DNA of 64,000 nt from JAJZXY01 sp046706185 (GCA_046706185.1 JBJKPR010000036.1:1-64000), one strand, 5' to 3'; counted from the stretch's first letter, positions 34,617 to 43,238 are shown. Notes: generated from the letters alone by a model not told the origin. Translations and numbers: made by a program.

Positions 34617-35510
34617 ATGATACTGTTGCCATTCGAATACCATGCGCCCTCGACGCTTGAAGAAGCACTTGATTTACTGGCATCCTTCGGAAGCGTTGCG
34701 AAGGTCCTGGCGGGCGGCCAGAGCCTGATTCCGCTGATGAAAATGAACCTTGTGGACATCACTCACATTGTTGACATCAAGGGGATAAAAGAGCTCTCGT
34801 TCATAAGGTCAGACACGGACAGTGGCGGAAGGGAGGCGCTTGTCGTGGGGGCACTTGCAAGATACTCCGACCTTGAACGGTCCGAAGCTGTCAGGAGGGC
34901 CGTGCCGCTTCTCGCAGATACTGCTGCAGGTATTGGACATGCGATGGTGAGGAACAGGGGGACACTTGGAGGCAGCATTTCACACTGCGACCCCGCAGCG
35001 GACCTGTGCACAACTGCGCTTGCGCTGGGGGCAAGAATGAACATCTCTTCCGCACGAGGAAGGAAAAGGACGGTGGACGCAGCTGATTTCTTTGTGGGAC
35101 CGCTCACGACATGCATGGAAGAAGGTGAAATACTGGAGTCTGTCACCTTCCCGGCAGCTCATGGTCAAACAGGACATTCGGTAATGAAATTCACTCTGGG
35201 CCAGGGGGACTTTCCGCTGCTCGTGGTAAGTTCCTTGGTGAGGGTGGAGGGAGGACGTATCGTGGAAGCGTCTGCAGCCCTGGGGGGTGTGTCGGGCACT
35301 CCCATCCGTGTCCATGGTGCGGAGCAGGAGCTTCTGTCCGCCGGCAGAGTCACGCGAGAGGACGTGAGCAGGATCGCGCTGAGGACAGCTGAATCGATTG
35401 ATATGGAGGAAGACACCAGGGTCTCAGGATCGTACAAGAAGAGGCTAGTCGCATCCTACCTGGGCAGATCGCTGGCTGAAGCGATTGGCATGGCAGGTGG
35501 CACTTCATGA
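34617..35510 (+). CDS. Molybdenum hydroxylase, FAD-binding medium subunit
   Basis: 297 aa from ATG 34617 (MILLPFEYHAPSTLEEAL), with AGGTGGT 8 nt upstream; GTG 34611 is the alternative. VLAGGQSLIPLMKMN is the FAD pyrophosphate-binding motif, and RNRGTLGGSISHCDPAADL is the second FAD motif. The C-terminal CoxM domain ends with SGSYKKRLVASYLGRSL. It passes electrons from the Fe-S subunit to the external acceptor in xanthine-oxidase-family enzymes. It overlaps coxS-like by 4 nt (ATGA). Confidence 0.92.
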   Translation: MILLPFEYHAPSTLEEALDLLASFGSVAKVLAGGQSLIPLMKMNLVDITHIVDIKGIKELSFIRSDTDSGGREALVVGALARYSDLERSEAVRRAVPLLADTAAGIGHAMVRNRGTLGGSISHCDPAADLCTTALALGARMNISSARGRKRTVDAADFFVGPLTTCMEEGEILESVTFPAAHGQTGHSVMKFTLGQGDFPLLVVSSLVRVEGGRIVEASAALGGVSGTPIRVHGAEQELLSAGRVTREDVSRIALRTAESIDMEEDTRVSGSYKKRLVASYLGRSLAEAIGMAGGTS

Positions 35511-35995
35511 GCGGTGAACCTAAAATGAGGATAAGAATGAGGGCAAACGGTGAGGAGAGGAGCGTTGAGGTGGACGTCAGGGAAACGCTTCTTGACGTCC
35601 TCAGGGACGGGCTCGGCCTCAAAGGACCGAAGAAAGGATGTGACGAGGGCGTCTGCGGCGCGTGCTCGGTACTTCTTGACGGCAGGGCCGTCTGTTCGTG
35701 CAATGCACTTGCGGTTGAGGCGGACGGAAAAGAGGTAATAACGATTGAGGGGCTTGAGAAGAACGGGAACCTTGACCCTCTTCAGCTCGCTTTCATGGAG
35801 AATGATGCGCTTCAGTGCGGTTACTGCACATCAGGCCAGATAATAGCGGCAAGGTCATTCCTCAACTCGGGCGACGAGGACTTCAGCGATGAAAACGTGA
35901 GGAGAGCGCTTTCAGGCAACCTTTGCAGGTGCGGCTGCTACACCGAAATAGTGCATGCTGTCAGGAAGGTTGCGCAGTCGGAGGGATTGCGCTGA
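35507..35995 (+). CDS. Molybdenum hydroxylase, [2Fe-2S] small subunit
   Basis: 162 aa. The N-terminal plant-type [2Fe-2S] site is CDEGVCGACSVLLDGRAVC. The C-terminal helical [2Fe-2S] site has QCGYCTSGQII and GNLCRCGCYTEI. Both clusters wire electrons from the molybdenum site to FAD. It sits between the FAD and molybdopterin subunits with 4-nt overlap upstream, the M-S-L order of CoxMSL-type enzymes. Confidence 0.95.
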   Translation: MSGEPKMRIRMRANGEERSVEVDVRETLLDVLRDGLGLKGPKKGCDEGVCGACSVLLDGRAVCSCNALAVEADGKEVITIEGLEKNGNLDPLQLAFMENDALQCGYCTSGQIIAARSFLNSGDEDFSDENVRRALSGNLCRCGCYTEIVHAVRKVAQSEGLR

Positions 35996-36003
35996 CACAG
36001 CTC

Positions 36004-38205
36004 ATGCAGAAAGGGAGGACCAGGCAAGAGGTCTGGCTTCCGAGAATGGATGCATACGAAAGGGTGACGGGCCGGGCACGGTATGCAGCTGACTGGGTCC
36101 TGCCTGAGATGCTTTATGCGAGAATCGTGACAAGCACAATACCAAACGGCAGGGTGGCTTCCATCGACACCTCGAGGGCGAAAGGCATCACAGGCGTTTC
36201 CGACATAGTCACCTGCTTCGACGACAGCACCATATGGCATGCAGGCGAAAGGGAGCATGAGAGAAGGGTGTTTGCCGAGAGAGTTAGGTTTGTCGGTGAC
36301 TGCATAGGCGCCGTTGCCGCCGAGTCGCGAACTTCCGCCCAGAGGGCTGCGGAAGCCATCGGGGTAAGCTATGAAGAGTATCCCGCCGTGTTCACAATAG
36401 AGCAGGCGGAGAAGGAAGGGTCTCCCAGGGTCTGGGAGGATGGCAACATACTCGTGACACCGGACTACGGATTCGGAGACGTAGACGATGTGCTGAAGGC
36501 GGCAGATACAGTCATCGAAGGCAGGTATGTCACATCGAGGGTGCACAATTCGCAGCTCGAGACTGCCGCTTCGGTCGCATGGTGGGAGGGGAGGAAACTC
36601 ACCGTGGTTGCCGCGACACAAAGCATCTTCGGATGCAGGAACGGGATTGCCAGAGATCTTGGCATGAGGCCGGAGGACGTCAGAGTGATAACACAATACA
36701 AGGGCGGTGGCTTCGGCAACAAGTCTGATTCAATGAACTACGACCTGATCGCGTCCATTCTCTCGAGGAGGACAGGAAGACCTGTGATGGTTGAGTACAG
36801 CAGGCAGGACGAGTTTGCGTCTGTCCATGGAAGATGGTCGTCGGTGCAGAGCATTCGGCTGGGGTGCGACAGCCAGGGAAAGGTGCTTGCAATGGATGTT
36901 GACGCCAGGTGCGACATAGGCGCATACACGAGGCGCATCAAGCCGTTCGCCTTTGTTGACGGGGCACAGTCGTACTACTCCTGCGTTGCATTCAGGGGAA
37001 GGGACAGGGGCATTTACACCAATACACCGGCAACGGGACACATGAGGGCACCCTCGGGACCCCAGTCGTGCTTCGCCTCCGAAACAATAATGGACGAGAC
37101 AGCCCACAGACTCGGCATCAATCCGCTGGATTTCAGGATCATGAACGGGGTCAGGAAGGCTCACAACAGGGAGACGCTGACGTCCAACGGGCTCAGGGAC
37201 TGCCTGATTCTCGGCGCGGAGGCGTTCCGGTGGAGGGAACGGTGGCATGCCCCTGGATTGGACAGGGAAGGTGACCTGATGAGAGGGGCAGGAGTCGCGA
37301 TGGCATCTTGGCACTCCAGGCTCGGTAAAGGAGAAGCTGCGGTCAAACTGACCTCGAAGGGAAGGGTCGAAGTGTACGCAGGCGTCGTGGACATAGGCAC
37401 GGGCGCGAAGACAACAATGGCGATCATAGCTGCAGAAGCCCTTGGAGTGAAGGCGTCGAGCGTTGACCTCGTCTGGGGGGATACAGACAGGTGTCCCTAC
37501 TCTGTCGGCGAGTCAGGAAGCAGGACAACAAGCTTCACAGGCATGGCAGTCAGGGAGGCGGCGCTGAAACTGAAAAAAAGGATACTCGAGGCCGCCTCCG
37601 AGATATCGGGGATGAATGCAGAGAGACTGGAACTGGAGGATGGAATGGTGACAAGCGCGGGAAAGACTGTGCTCAGCATCAATGAACTGGCACAAAGGCT
37701 GGATCGGGAAATCACGGAAAGGGCTGCAACGGACCCGAAGCTTCCGGAAGGGGTGGACCGCCTCTCCTTCGCGGCCCACTTCGCAGAGGTGGAGGTCGAC
37801 GCGGCAGTCGGCTCCGTCAAGGTGAAAAGGTACGTGGCCGCGCACGATTCAGGAGAGCTGGTGAACAGGCTCACCGCCAGGAGCCAGGTACAGGGCGGTG
37901 TCGTCATGGGCATCGGAATGGCGCTGTCGGAAGAGCTGCTTCTTTCAGAACACGACGGCTCTGTCCTCAACGGTTCCTTCATGCTGTACCGGCTCCCCGG
38001 GATCAGGCAGACACCTGAGATTGAGGTGCTCTTCACAGACACTGATGACCCCTACGGCCCAAAGTCGCTGGGGGAAATACCGCTCGTACCTGTTGCGGCA
38101 GCAATCGGAAACGCAATATTCAATGCAACCGGTGTAAGGATGAGGCAAATCCCCTTCACACCGGAGAGAGTTGTTGAGGCGCTTGACGGGTCAGCAGTGA
38201 ACTGA
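36004..38205 (+). CDS. Molybdenum hydroxylase, molybdopterin large subunit (non-CO-dehydrogenase type)
   Basis: 733 aa from ATG 36004, the first ordinary start after the small-subunit stop; the GGAGGG at 35980 is far and would better suit CTG 35992. N-terminal hammerhead domain RVTGRARYAADWVLPEML. Molybdopterin-contact segments: YKGGGFGNKSDSMNYDLI, GHMRAPSGPQSCFASE, GDTDRCPYSVGESGSRTT and the C-terminal GPKSLGEIPLVPVAAAIGNA with the catalytic Glu. The CO-dehydrogenase active-site loop AYxCSFR is absent. An aldehyde, purine or aromatic CoA-type substrate is more likely. No maturation genes are beside it. Confidence 0.9.
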   Translation: MQKGRTRQEVWLPRMDAYERVTGRARYAADWVLPEMLYARIVTSTIPNGRVASIDTSRAKGITGVSDIVTCFDDSTIWHAGEREHERRVFAERVRFVGDCIGAVAAESRTSAQRAAEAIGVSYEEYPAVFTIEQAEKEGSPRVWEDGNILVTPDYGFGDVDDVLKAADTVIEGRYVTSRVHNSQLETAASVAWWEGRKLTVVAATQSIFGCRNGIARDLGMRPEDVRVITQYKGGGFGNKSDSMNYDLIASILSRRTGRPVMVEYSRQDEFASVHGRWSSVQSIRLGCDSQGKVLAMDVDARCDIGAYTRRIKPFAFVDGAQSYYSCVAFRGRDRGIYTNTPATGHMRAPSGPQSCFASETIMDETAHRLGINPLDFRIMNGVRKAHNRETLTSNGLRDCLILGAEAFRWRERWHAPGLDREGDLMRGAGVAMASWHSRLGKGEAAVKLTSKGRVEVYAGVVDIGTGAKTTMAIIAAEALGVKASSVDLVWGDTDRCPYSVGESGSRTTSFTGMAVREAALKLKKRILEAASEISGMNAERLELEDGMVTSAGKTVLSINELAQRLDREITERAATDPKLPEGVDRLSFAAHFAEVEVDAAVGSVKVKRYVAAHDSGELVNRLTARSQVQGGVVMGIGMALSEELLLSEHDGSVLNGSFMLYRLPGIRQTPEIEVLFTDTDDPYGPKSLGEIPLVPVAAAIGNAIFNATGVRMRQIPFTPERVVEALDGSAVN

Positions 38206-38267
38206 AGAAAGCACGACCGCAGGGCATATCTGAACGGCTGCCCCTGCAGCAGGGGGGCGCACATCGG

Positions 38268-38645
38268 TCACAGGACATTGCCTTCGGCATCGGTCACGAG
38301 CCTGCCTTTCCTGTTGTCAAGGACAACGAACCTGTTGCCCCACGGGTCTTCTACGACAGCGCATCGGCCGATAGCAATGTCGAACGGGTCGACGGTAATC
38401 CTGCCTCCGAGCCGCCTGAAATCAGCGGCAGCATCGTCTGCCGAGTCCACCAGCATGTCCACCTCGCTTCCATCCAGCGTTTCAGATACCAGGACAAGCT
38501 CCGTGTTGGAGTCCCGCATCGCAAGGCCTGCCTCCCGGGCCGCCCGCCTCCAGACGAGCCTCAGCCCGAGCATGTCGCGGTAGAAACCAATAGCGCGTTC
38601 AACATCAGGAACATGTATCCTGACGCAGTCAACTTTTCTGAACAT
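38268..38645 (-). CDS. VOC superfamily (glyoxalase-like) protein
   Basis: 125 aa. Two beta-alpha-beta-beta-beta modules: VDCVRIHVPDVERAIGFYRD opens the first and VVEDPWGNRFVVLDN closes the second with the usual E-D-P-x-G-N ending. The first module has His, the second has Glu (VVE). Such folds bind a divalent metal and act in isomerase, dioxygenase or resistance enzymes. The substrate is unknown. It is transcribed toward the molybdenum hydroxylase 3' end and is single. Confidence 0.78.
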   Translation of the reverse strand: MFRKVDCVRIHVPDVERAIGFYRDMLGLRLVWRRAAREAGLAMRDSNTELVLVSETLDGSEVDMLVDSADDAAADFRRLGGRITVDPFDIAIGRCAVVEDPWGNRFVVLDNRKGRLVTDAEGNVL

Positions 38646-38751
38646 GACAACACATCCTCTAGAACAGCTTTTATCACTTCACCCGGTGCCTGCAAATGCG
38701 CTCCCAGGACCGCACGGCATTTCCGCCGGTGGAAAGACGGAAACGCAGGAG

Positions 38752-38823
38752 GGCCGGGACCGGGAGTTGAACCCGGGTCTAGGGATCCACAGTCCCACAG
38801 GATGCCGCTACCCCACCCCGGCC
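38752..38823 (-). tRNA. trnH: tRNA-His (GTG)
   Basis: Acceptor GCCGGGG pairs with TCCCGGC. An extra 5' G (position -1, base 38823) faces discriminator C73, the His identity pair. Anticodon loop CTGTGGA gives GTG. The T arm is CCGGG-TTCAACT-CCCGG. There is a U27-U43 mismatch at the base of the anticodon stem. There is no intron and CCA is not encoded. Confidence 0.95.
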
Positions 38824-38848
38824 ATGCGCGACTGTGAAATAGGGGGCA

Positions 38849-38858
38849 TTATTTAAAA
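38849..38858 (-). promoter_or_regulatory. TATA box of tRNA-His
   Basis: On the minus strand TTTTAAATAA at 38858-38849 lies 26-35 nt before the tRNA 5' end, the expected spacing. Confidence 0.7.
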
Positions 38859-38938
38859 CCATGACGAAGTGGACGGCTGCGAAAAAGTGAATGTCTCGGG
38901 ACCGGAACAGGACAGACATAGGGAATGGTGATGTGAGA

Positions 38939-39604
38939 ATGAACGGCGAAGTGAAGAGGCAGGTCGTTGAGAGGACCGAAGCAATGGTAAAGGAAAGGCT
39001 GAATGGGGAGAGTTCAGGCCACGACTGGTGGCACATAGAGAGGGTGAGAAGGAACGCATTGAGCATTGCAGGTGCTGAGGGGGGAGCAGACATTTTCGTC
39101 GTGGAGCTTGCAGCACTGCTTCACGACATCTCCGACTGGAAATTCAACGGCGGTGATGACAGCGCCAGCTCCAGGGAGGCCGGAGTGTGGCTGAAGGGGC
39201 TCGGTGTCGATGAGGAAACGGTTGAATGTGTGAGGACAGCGATAAAGGACGTTTCGTTCAAGGGCAGCGGTGTGAAGATTGTGCCATCTTCAGCCGAGGG
39301 AAGGATAGTCCAGGACGCTGACAGGCTGGATGCCATAGGTGCCATAGGCATAGCCAGAGCTTTTGCATACGGAGGGAAGATGGGAAGGCTGATGTACGAC
39401 CCGTCGATAGGACCGAACATCCACAGGACCTTCGAGGAATACAAGAGTAACCGGGGGCACACGATCAACCACTTCTACGAGAAGCTCCTGCTTCTGAAGG
39501 ACATGATGAACACGGATGCGGCGAGGAGGATGGCCGAAGAAAGGCATGATTTTATGCTGGAATACCTTGACAGGTTCAAGAGCGAATGGAAGGGAGAGTA
39601 CTAG
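38939..39604 (+). CDS. HD-domain phosphohydrolase
   Basis: 221 aa from ATG 38939, with GGTGATG upstream. HD-superfamily metal ligands: GHDWWHIERV (first His), LLHDISDWKF (HD) and VQDADRLDAIGAIGIAR (distal Asp). The middle NIHRTFEEY and C-terminal helices are like the YedJ/PF01966 uncharacterised HD proteins. These hydrolyse phosphate esters or nucleotides. The substrate is unknown. It forms a unit with the isochorismatase-fold gene 18 nt downstream. Confidence 0.85.
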   Translation: MNGEVKRQVVERTEAMVKERLNGESSGHDWWHIERVRRNALSIAGAEGGADIFVVELAALLHDISDWKFNGGDDSASSREAGVWLKGLGVDEETVECVRTAIKDVSFKGSGVKIVPSSAEGRIVQDADRLDAIGAIGIARAFAYGGKMGRLMYDPSIGPNIHRTFEEYKSNRGHTINHFYEKLLLLKDMMNTDAARRMAEERHDFMLEYLDRFKSEWKGEY

Positions 39605-39622
39605 TGACAAGGTGATGAAAAG

Positions 39623-40201
39623 ATGCCTGAAACAACAGTTGCAAAGGAAAAAACAGCGCTTGTGGTGATAGACCTTCAGAAGGGCATAACCTCATCCCCC
39701 GTTTTCCCAAGGAATTCGGGCGAGGTGATAAGGAATGCGGCAAAGCTTGCCGATGAATTCAGGAAGAACAGGATGCCTGTCTTTCTCGTGCACGTGCTGC
39801 CCGTTCCGCCGCTGGCCCTCAGACCGGAAACAGACGCTGAGCAGCAGGTAACTGCCGGCATGGCCGCCGACTGGGGGGAATTAGTGCCTGAAATGGGTCC
39901 CAAGGAAGGGGACATTGTAATAACGAAGAGACAGTGGGGTGCCTTCTACGGGACAGAGCTTGAAATGCAGCTCAGGAGGAGGGGAATCACGACAATCGTG
40001 CTATGCGGGATATCGACCAACTTCGGTGTCGAAAGCACCGCGCGGTTCGCTTACGAGTACGGGTTCAACCAGATATTCGCGGAAGATGCAATGGCCTCCA
40101 GGTCGGAAGAGGGACACAGGGTGGCGCTACAGACGACATTTCCAAGGATGGGAAAGCTAAGGAGCACAGAAGACATCATAGGGGCACTCCAGAGCAGGTG
40201 A
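39623..40201 (+). CDS. Isochorismatase-fold hydrolase lacking the catalytic Cys (YecD-like)
   Basis: 192 aa. ALVVIDLQKGI gives the first catalytic Asp. KRQWGAFYGTELEMQLRRRG holds the Lys position. LCGISTNFGVESTARFAYEYG aligns with the nucleophile loop but has Gly where cysteine hydrolases have Cys, as in isochorismatases and E. coli YecD. Nicotinamidase activity is therefore unlikely; vinyl-ether hydrolysis or a non-hydrolytic role is possible. It follows the HD gene closely with GGTGATG at the start. Confidence 0.82.
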   Translation: MPETTVAKEKTALVVIDLQKGITSSPVFPRNSGEVIRNAAKLADEFRKNRMPVFLVHVLPVPPLALRPETDAEQQVTAGMAADWGELVPEMGPKEGDIVITKRQWGAFYGTELEMQLRRRGITTIVLCGISTNFGVESTARFAYEYGFNQIFAEDAMASRSEEGHRVALQTTFPRMGKLRSTEDIIGALQSR

Positions 40202-40242
40202 GGGGCCGGCTGCAAGGCGGGCTTGAAAAGACGGTACGTTAC

Positions 40243-40251
40243 AATTATATA
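40243..40251 (+). promoter_or_regulatory. TATA box of gfcR-like gene
   Basis: AATTATATA at 40243-40251 is 32-40 nt upstream of ATG 40283, which fits a short leader. Confidence 0.6.
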
Positions 40252-40282
40252 CCAAGGTCGGAAATAATCAAAAGGGTATCAG

Positions 40283-40924
40283 ATGGTAGAGGTAAAGGAG
40301 CTCGCAGCCAAGGCACACGAACTGCAGAAAAAGGGTTTGCAACCTACGGAGATAGGTGACGAACTTCACCTGACAGTCGATACTGTCAACTACCTGCTCG
40401 AGGAAGGAGAGGAGGGGGCCCTGCCGCCATCTGACGTCAAGATAGGTTGGCGCTCCCTCGGCGTCAGTCCGCACAGAATGTGGCTAGTGGGCGAAATACT
40501 GGCAGACATGGCAAGCGAGGAGCTCGCGAAGCAGGATGTGAAGGCAGATTCTGTTGTGGGCATAGCGCTCAACGGGGTCGGCTTCGCAAACACGATTGCA
40601 CAGATACTGGAGGCAGAGGTCATCGTTTACAGGCCACCTTCCGAAAGGACCAATTCAGGAGGTGCGTTCAGCTCAAACTATGCCTCACCAAAGGGAAAGA
40701 AGGTCGTGGTTGTGGACGACGTGCTTTCCACAGGCCACGCGATGGAATCTGCCGTCAACGACATTCGTGCCGCGGGTGGAGAGCCTGTTGTATGCCTTGT
40801 GATAGTAAACAAGAGCAGCCAGGACGAAATAGGAGGCGTCAGGCTAAGGGGGATAATAAGGGCAAGGTCCATCGGCGGTACAATACTTGGCGGTGGCCCG
40901 CTCAGGTCGTTCGCCTACAAGTGA
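40283..40924 (+). CDS. gfcR: GfcR-type regulator: HTH + PRTase (orotate phosphoribosyltransferase-like)
   Basis: 213 aa. N-terminal HTH about 5-45 (LQKKGLQPTEIGDELHLTVD), then a type I phosphoribosyltransferase domain with the PRPP loop VVVVDDVLSTGHA and substrate hood GGAFSSNYAS. This composition matches archaeal GfcR, a sugar-metabolism regulator in haloarchaea, once annotated as OPRT-like. It may sense PRPP or a nucleotide and bind DNA. True PyrE lacks the HTH. The role here is by family resemblance. Confidence 0.87.
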   Translation: MVEVKELAAKAHELQKKGLQPTEIGDELHLTVDTVNYLLEEGEEGALPPSDVKIGWRSLGVSPHRMWLVGEILADMASEELAKQDVKADSVVGIALNGVGFANTIAQILEAEVIVYRPPSERTNSGGAFSSNYASPKGKKVVVVDDVLSTGHAMESAVNDIRAAGGEPVVCLVIVNKSSQDEIGGVRLRGIIRARSIGGTILGGGPLRSFAYK

Positions 40925-41067
40925 GCACGGGGAAATACAGATTAATATTCGGGAAGTTATTCCAGTCAGCAGCGGAGCGTGTTGAACCCTTGCCTTGATA
41001 CCTGCCGCAGAGGATCGCCGGAGTACCTGGACGGGCAAGTGAATGCCCATGTGAAGGGGGCGGTCGC

Positions 41068-41820
41068 ATGATCAGCGTCGTATCCGACGATTTCAGGTTT
41101 TCATATGACGTTGCAAACAGGCTGAAGCGCTTCGGTGCTTCCTTCGAGCACGTGGATCCGGGACAGAACATACCAAAGGGCACGATGGTTGTCATCAAGA
41201 AGGGCCGCCCGATGGTGATCATGGAAGGGAGCAGGTTCACGATTTACGGCGAGCCTGAAGATGCAACTGTGAAGGCATGGCTTGTTTCCGGGGGCCTCAC
41301 GGACTGGAACAGCGATGTGTATCTCGGGATAGACCCTGGAGAGACGCCCGGAATAGCCATCTTCTCGAACAACAGGCGGATTGCAACGGCAAGGGCGCGG
41401 ACACCTGAGAGCGTGTCATTCTACACTAGAACGCTTGCGGCACTCGTAGGAACCAAGAAAGTCAATGTGCGTATAGGGGATGGCGACCCGACAAACAGGG
41501 ACAGGATAATAAGGGCCGTCTGGTCAACGTGCAACCAGGTCGAGGTTGTGGACGAGAGGAGGACAAGCAAGCAGGCCGGGTCTGACGAGGAAGCCGCCTC
41601 GCTCATAGGGATGACGAGGGGAGAGCTGCTGACCGAAAGGCCGGAGGTGCTTCCCTCCGAGGGCGAGCTGAGGAATATACAGAGGAAGAGCAGGCTGCAG
41701 AGCGGTGGACACACAACTATTTCGCGCCTTCTCGCTGAGGCCGTCGCGAGAGGGGAGAAATCGATGGAGGATGCAATAGAGCAGCAGAAGAGCGCGGAGA
41801 AGAGCAGGAAGTCAGAATAG
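41068..41820 (+). CDS. Predicted RNase H-fold (RuvC/YqgF-like) nuclease
   Basis: 250 aa. The N-terminal 80 residues form a small domain (MISVVSDDFRFSYDVANRLK). VYLGIDPGETPGIAIF then starts an RNase H-like fold with the first acidic residue. VNVRIGDGDPTNRDR follows, and VVDERRTSKQAGSDEEAASLI gives the distal acidic cluster of RuvC/YqgF enzymes. The C-terminus is a charged helix (RGEKSMEDAIEQQK). A Holliday-junction or RNA nuclease role is possible, untested. It overlaps the convergent mevalonate gene by 9 nt. Confidence 0.7.
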   Translation: MISVVSDDFRFSYDVANRLKRFGASFEHVDPGQNIPKGTMVVIKKGRPMVIMEGSRFTIYGEPEDATVKAWLVSGGLTDWNSDVYLGIDPGETPGIAIFSNNRRIATARARTPESVSFYTRTLAALVGTKKVNVRIGDGDPTNRDRIIRAVWSTCNQVEVVDERRTSKQAGSDEEAASLIGMTRGELLTERPEVLPSEGELRNIQRKSRLQSGGHTTISRLLAEAVARGEKSMEDAIEQQKSAEKSRKSE

Positions 41821-42780
41821 ATGGTCTGAGACGACCCTGCTTGGACCGCCGACTGTGCACCTCATTGTCTTCAGCCCGAGAGAGCTGATCCTCTTTTCAA
41901 CTTCAGAAGCAGTTCCCTCCGTGCAGTTGATGTAAACGGTTGCACCTGTGTCTATGGAAAAGTAACATTCAGTCCCCCCCTTCCTCATCGCCCTGACCTC
42001 ACCTATGACTGATAGGGTCTCGGGCTTCCAGAATATCATACCAGTGGGTCCGCTCATTGTGACAGCATGAAGCATCAGCGTGTCAGCCTCTGCAAGCGCC
42101 CCGATCCTGCCGGCATCACCGGAGCTTATGGCATCCTCCATCCTTGATAGCGCACCGTGGAGATATGACAGGCGGCCTGCGAAGAGTGGAGACCGGACGA
42201 CCTCCCTGTGAGCATCCTCTGTCTGCTTCAGATTCTCGATGAGTGCCACAACCATCTCAAGCCTGACTTCTTCGCCTGCAATGCAGTACGCGTAACTGTC
42301 CTCGTGCCTTGTTCCCATTTTCCATCTTGAGAACCCCCCTGTCACAGCCCTTGTTGCGGACCCTGCCCCGAGCCTGGAAAGGGCAGATAGAGCCCGCGGC
42401 TGAAGCCTGAGGCCCGCAGCCGCAGCTGCAGCAGTCGCAAGGGCGGCGAATCCGGACGAGGATGCCCCCAGTCCCACACCGGAGGGAAAGCTGTTCTCAG
42501 ATTCCATCCTGAACTTCTCGCCTGTCCCGGCCATCCTCCTCACCTCATCCACAACACTCAGAATCCGCTCCATCGCCCTGCCGTTCGCCTTCTTGCCATC
42601 GACAACAGCAGTATCCTCGGCGAAGTCGCCAAACTCCAGTGTTGTCCTTGTCGAGAGCGGGGCTGTGGCGACCGAAATCGAATCGTGGTAGGGTAGACGC
42701 AGTTTTTCGTCGCTGAGCCCGTGGTACTTTATGAGTCCCTGCATTGGATGGGCAATTGAAGTTGCTTTAGCCGTGCACAC
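41812..42780 (-). CDS. Diphosphomevalonate-decarboxylase-family GHMP enzyme
   Basis: 322 aa from GTG 42780. GHMP/MVD features: IAHPMQGLIKYHG (counterpart of KYWGK), SGVGLGASSSGFAALATA phosphate loop, GAGSATRAVTGGFSRWKMG, and CYFSIDTGATVYI with the Asp needed for decarboxylation in MVD. Thermoplasma-type archaea use mevalonate 3-kinase and mevalonate 3,5-bisphosphate decarboxylase, both from this family. Retention of the Asp favours a decarboxylase over the 3-kinase, but the substrate cannot be fixed. It follows archease by 3 nt. It serves archaeal lipid (isoprenoid) synthesis. Confidence 0.85.
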   Translation of the reverse strand: MCTAKATSIAHPMQGLIKYHGLSDEKLRLPYHDSISVATAPLSTRTTLEFGDFAEDTAVVDGKKANGRAMERILSVVDEVRRMAGTGEKFRMESENSFPSGVGLGASSSGFAALATAAAAAAGLRLQPRALSALSRLGAGSATRAVTGGFSRWKMGTRHEDSYAYCIAGEEVRLEMVVALIENLKQTEDAHREVVRSPLFAGRLSYLHGALSRMEDAISSGDAGRIGALAEADTLMLHAVTMSGPTGMIFWKPETLSVIGEVRAMRKGGTECYFSIDTGATVYINCTEGTASEVEKRISSLGLKTMRCTVGGPSRVVSDHLF

Positions 42781-42783
42781 ACC

Positions 42784-43188
42784 TCATACGTCTATTATGA
42801 ACTTGGCATATCCCTCTCCGGTATTAAATTCCAGCATGTGGTATGTCACCGCCTTCACATCGTTCCTGAGCTTGTGCCTCCTCCTGTCGATCTTCTCCCC
42901 TCTCGCAACACATTTCAGTCTCAGCCCCTCGACGCTTACATTGAAGTCGCAGAAAAGGAAGCTCATCGTGCTGTGAAGGAAAACGAGCTCGTTAAGGAAA
43001 TCAACAAGAAGAGATTCGATGGATGTTCCTTCCAGCAGTATCTCTTCCTCCCCCTTCGCTTTCACGTTTCCAAGGTCTGCTATCTGCTCGAACAAAGCGG
43101 TCGCGGAGTTCTCGAATATCTCGTCTGCCGTGGCACCGAATGCCTGTATCTGCACGTCCGCTGTGTGATCCAGCAGCCTGTATTTCAC
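42784..43188 (-). CDS. Archease
   Basis: 134 aa from GTG 43188 (VKYRLLDHTADVQIQ), where the family starts; the longer frame from 43260 runs through the promoter. Motifs: DHTADVQIQAFG (metal/Asp site), FENSATALFEQI, LVDFLNELVFLHS and the C-terminal VKAVTYHMLEF. Archease activates the RNA ligase RtcB in tRNA splicing; three tRNAs here, two with introns, need such a pathway. Upstream it shares a promoter gap with the M24 peptidase. Confidence 0.93.
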   Translation of the reverse strand: MKYRLLDHTADVQIQAFGATADEIFENSATALFEQIADLGNVKAKGEEEILLEGTSIESLLVDFLNELVFLHSTMSFLFCDFNVSVEGLRLKCVARGEKIDRRRHKLRNDVKAVTYHMLEFNTGEGYAKFIIDV

Positions 43189-43238
43189 ACTATGAATAAG
43201 TGGATACAACAAAATAACAGTTGTTGTGCAGTGCACAG

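Noticed and set aside
34617..38205. Carbon monoxide dehydrogenase
   Set aside because: The large subunit lacks the AYxCSFR active-site loop.
40283..40924. Orotate phosphoribosyltransferase PyrE
   Set aside because: N-terminal HTH and overall architecture fit the GfcR regulator instead.
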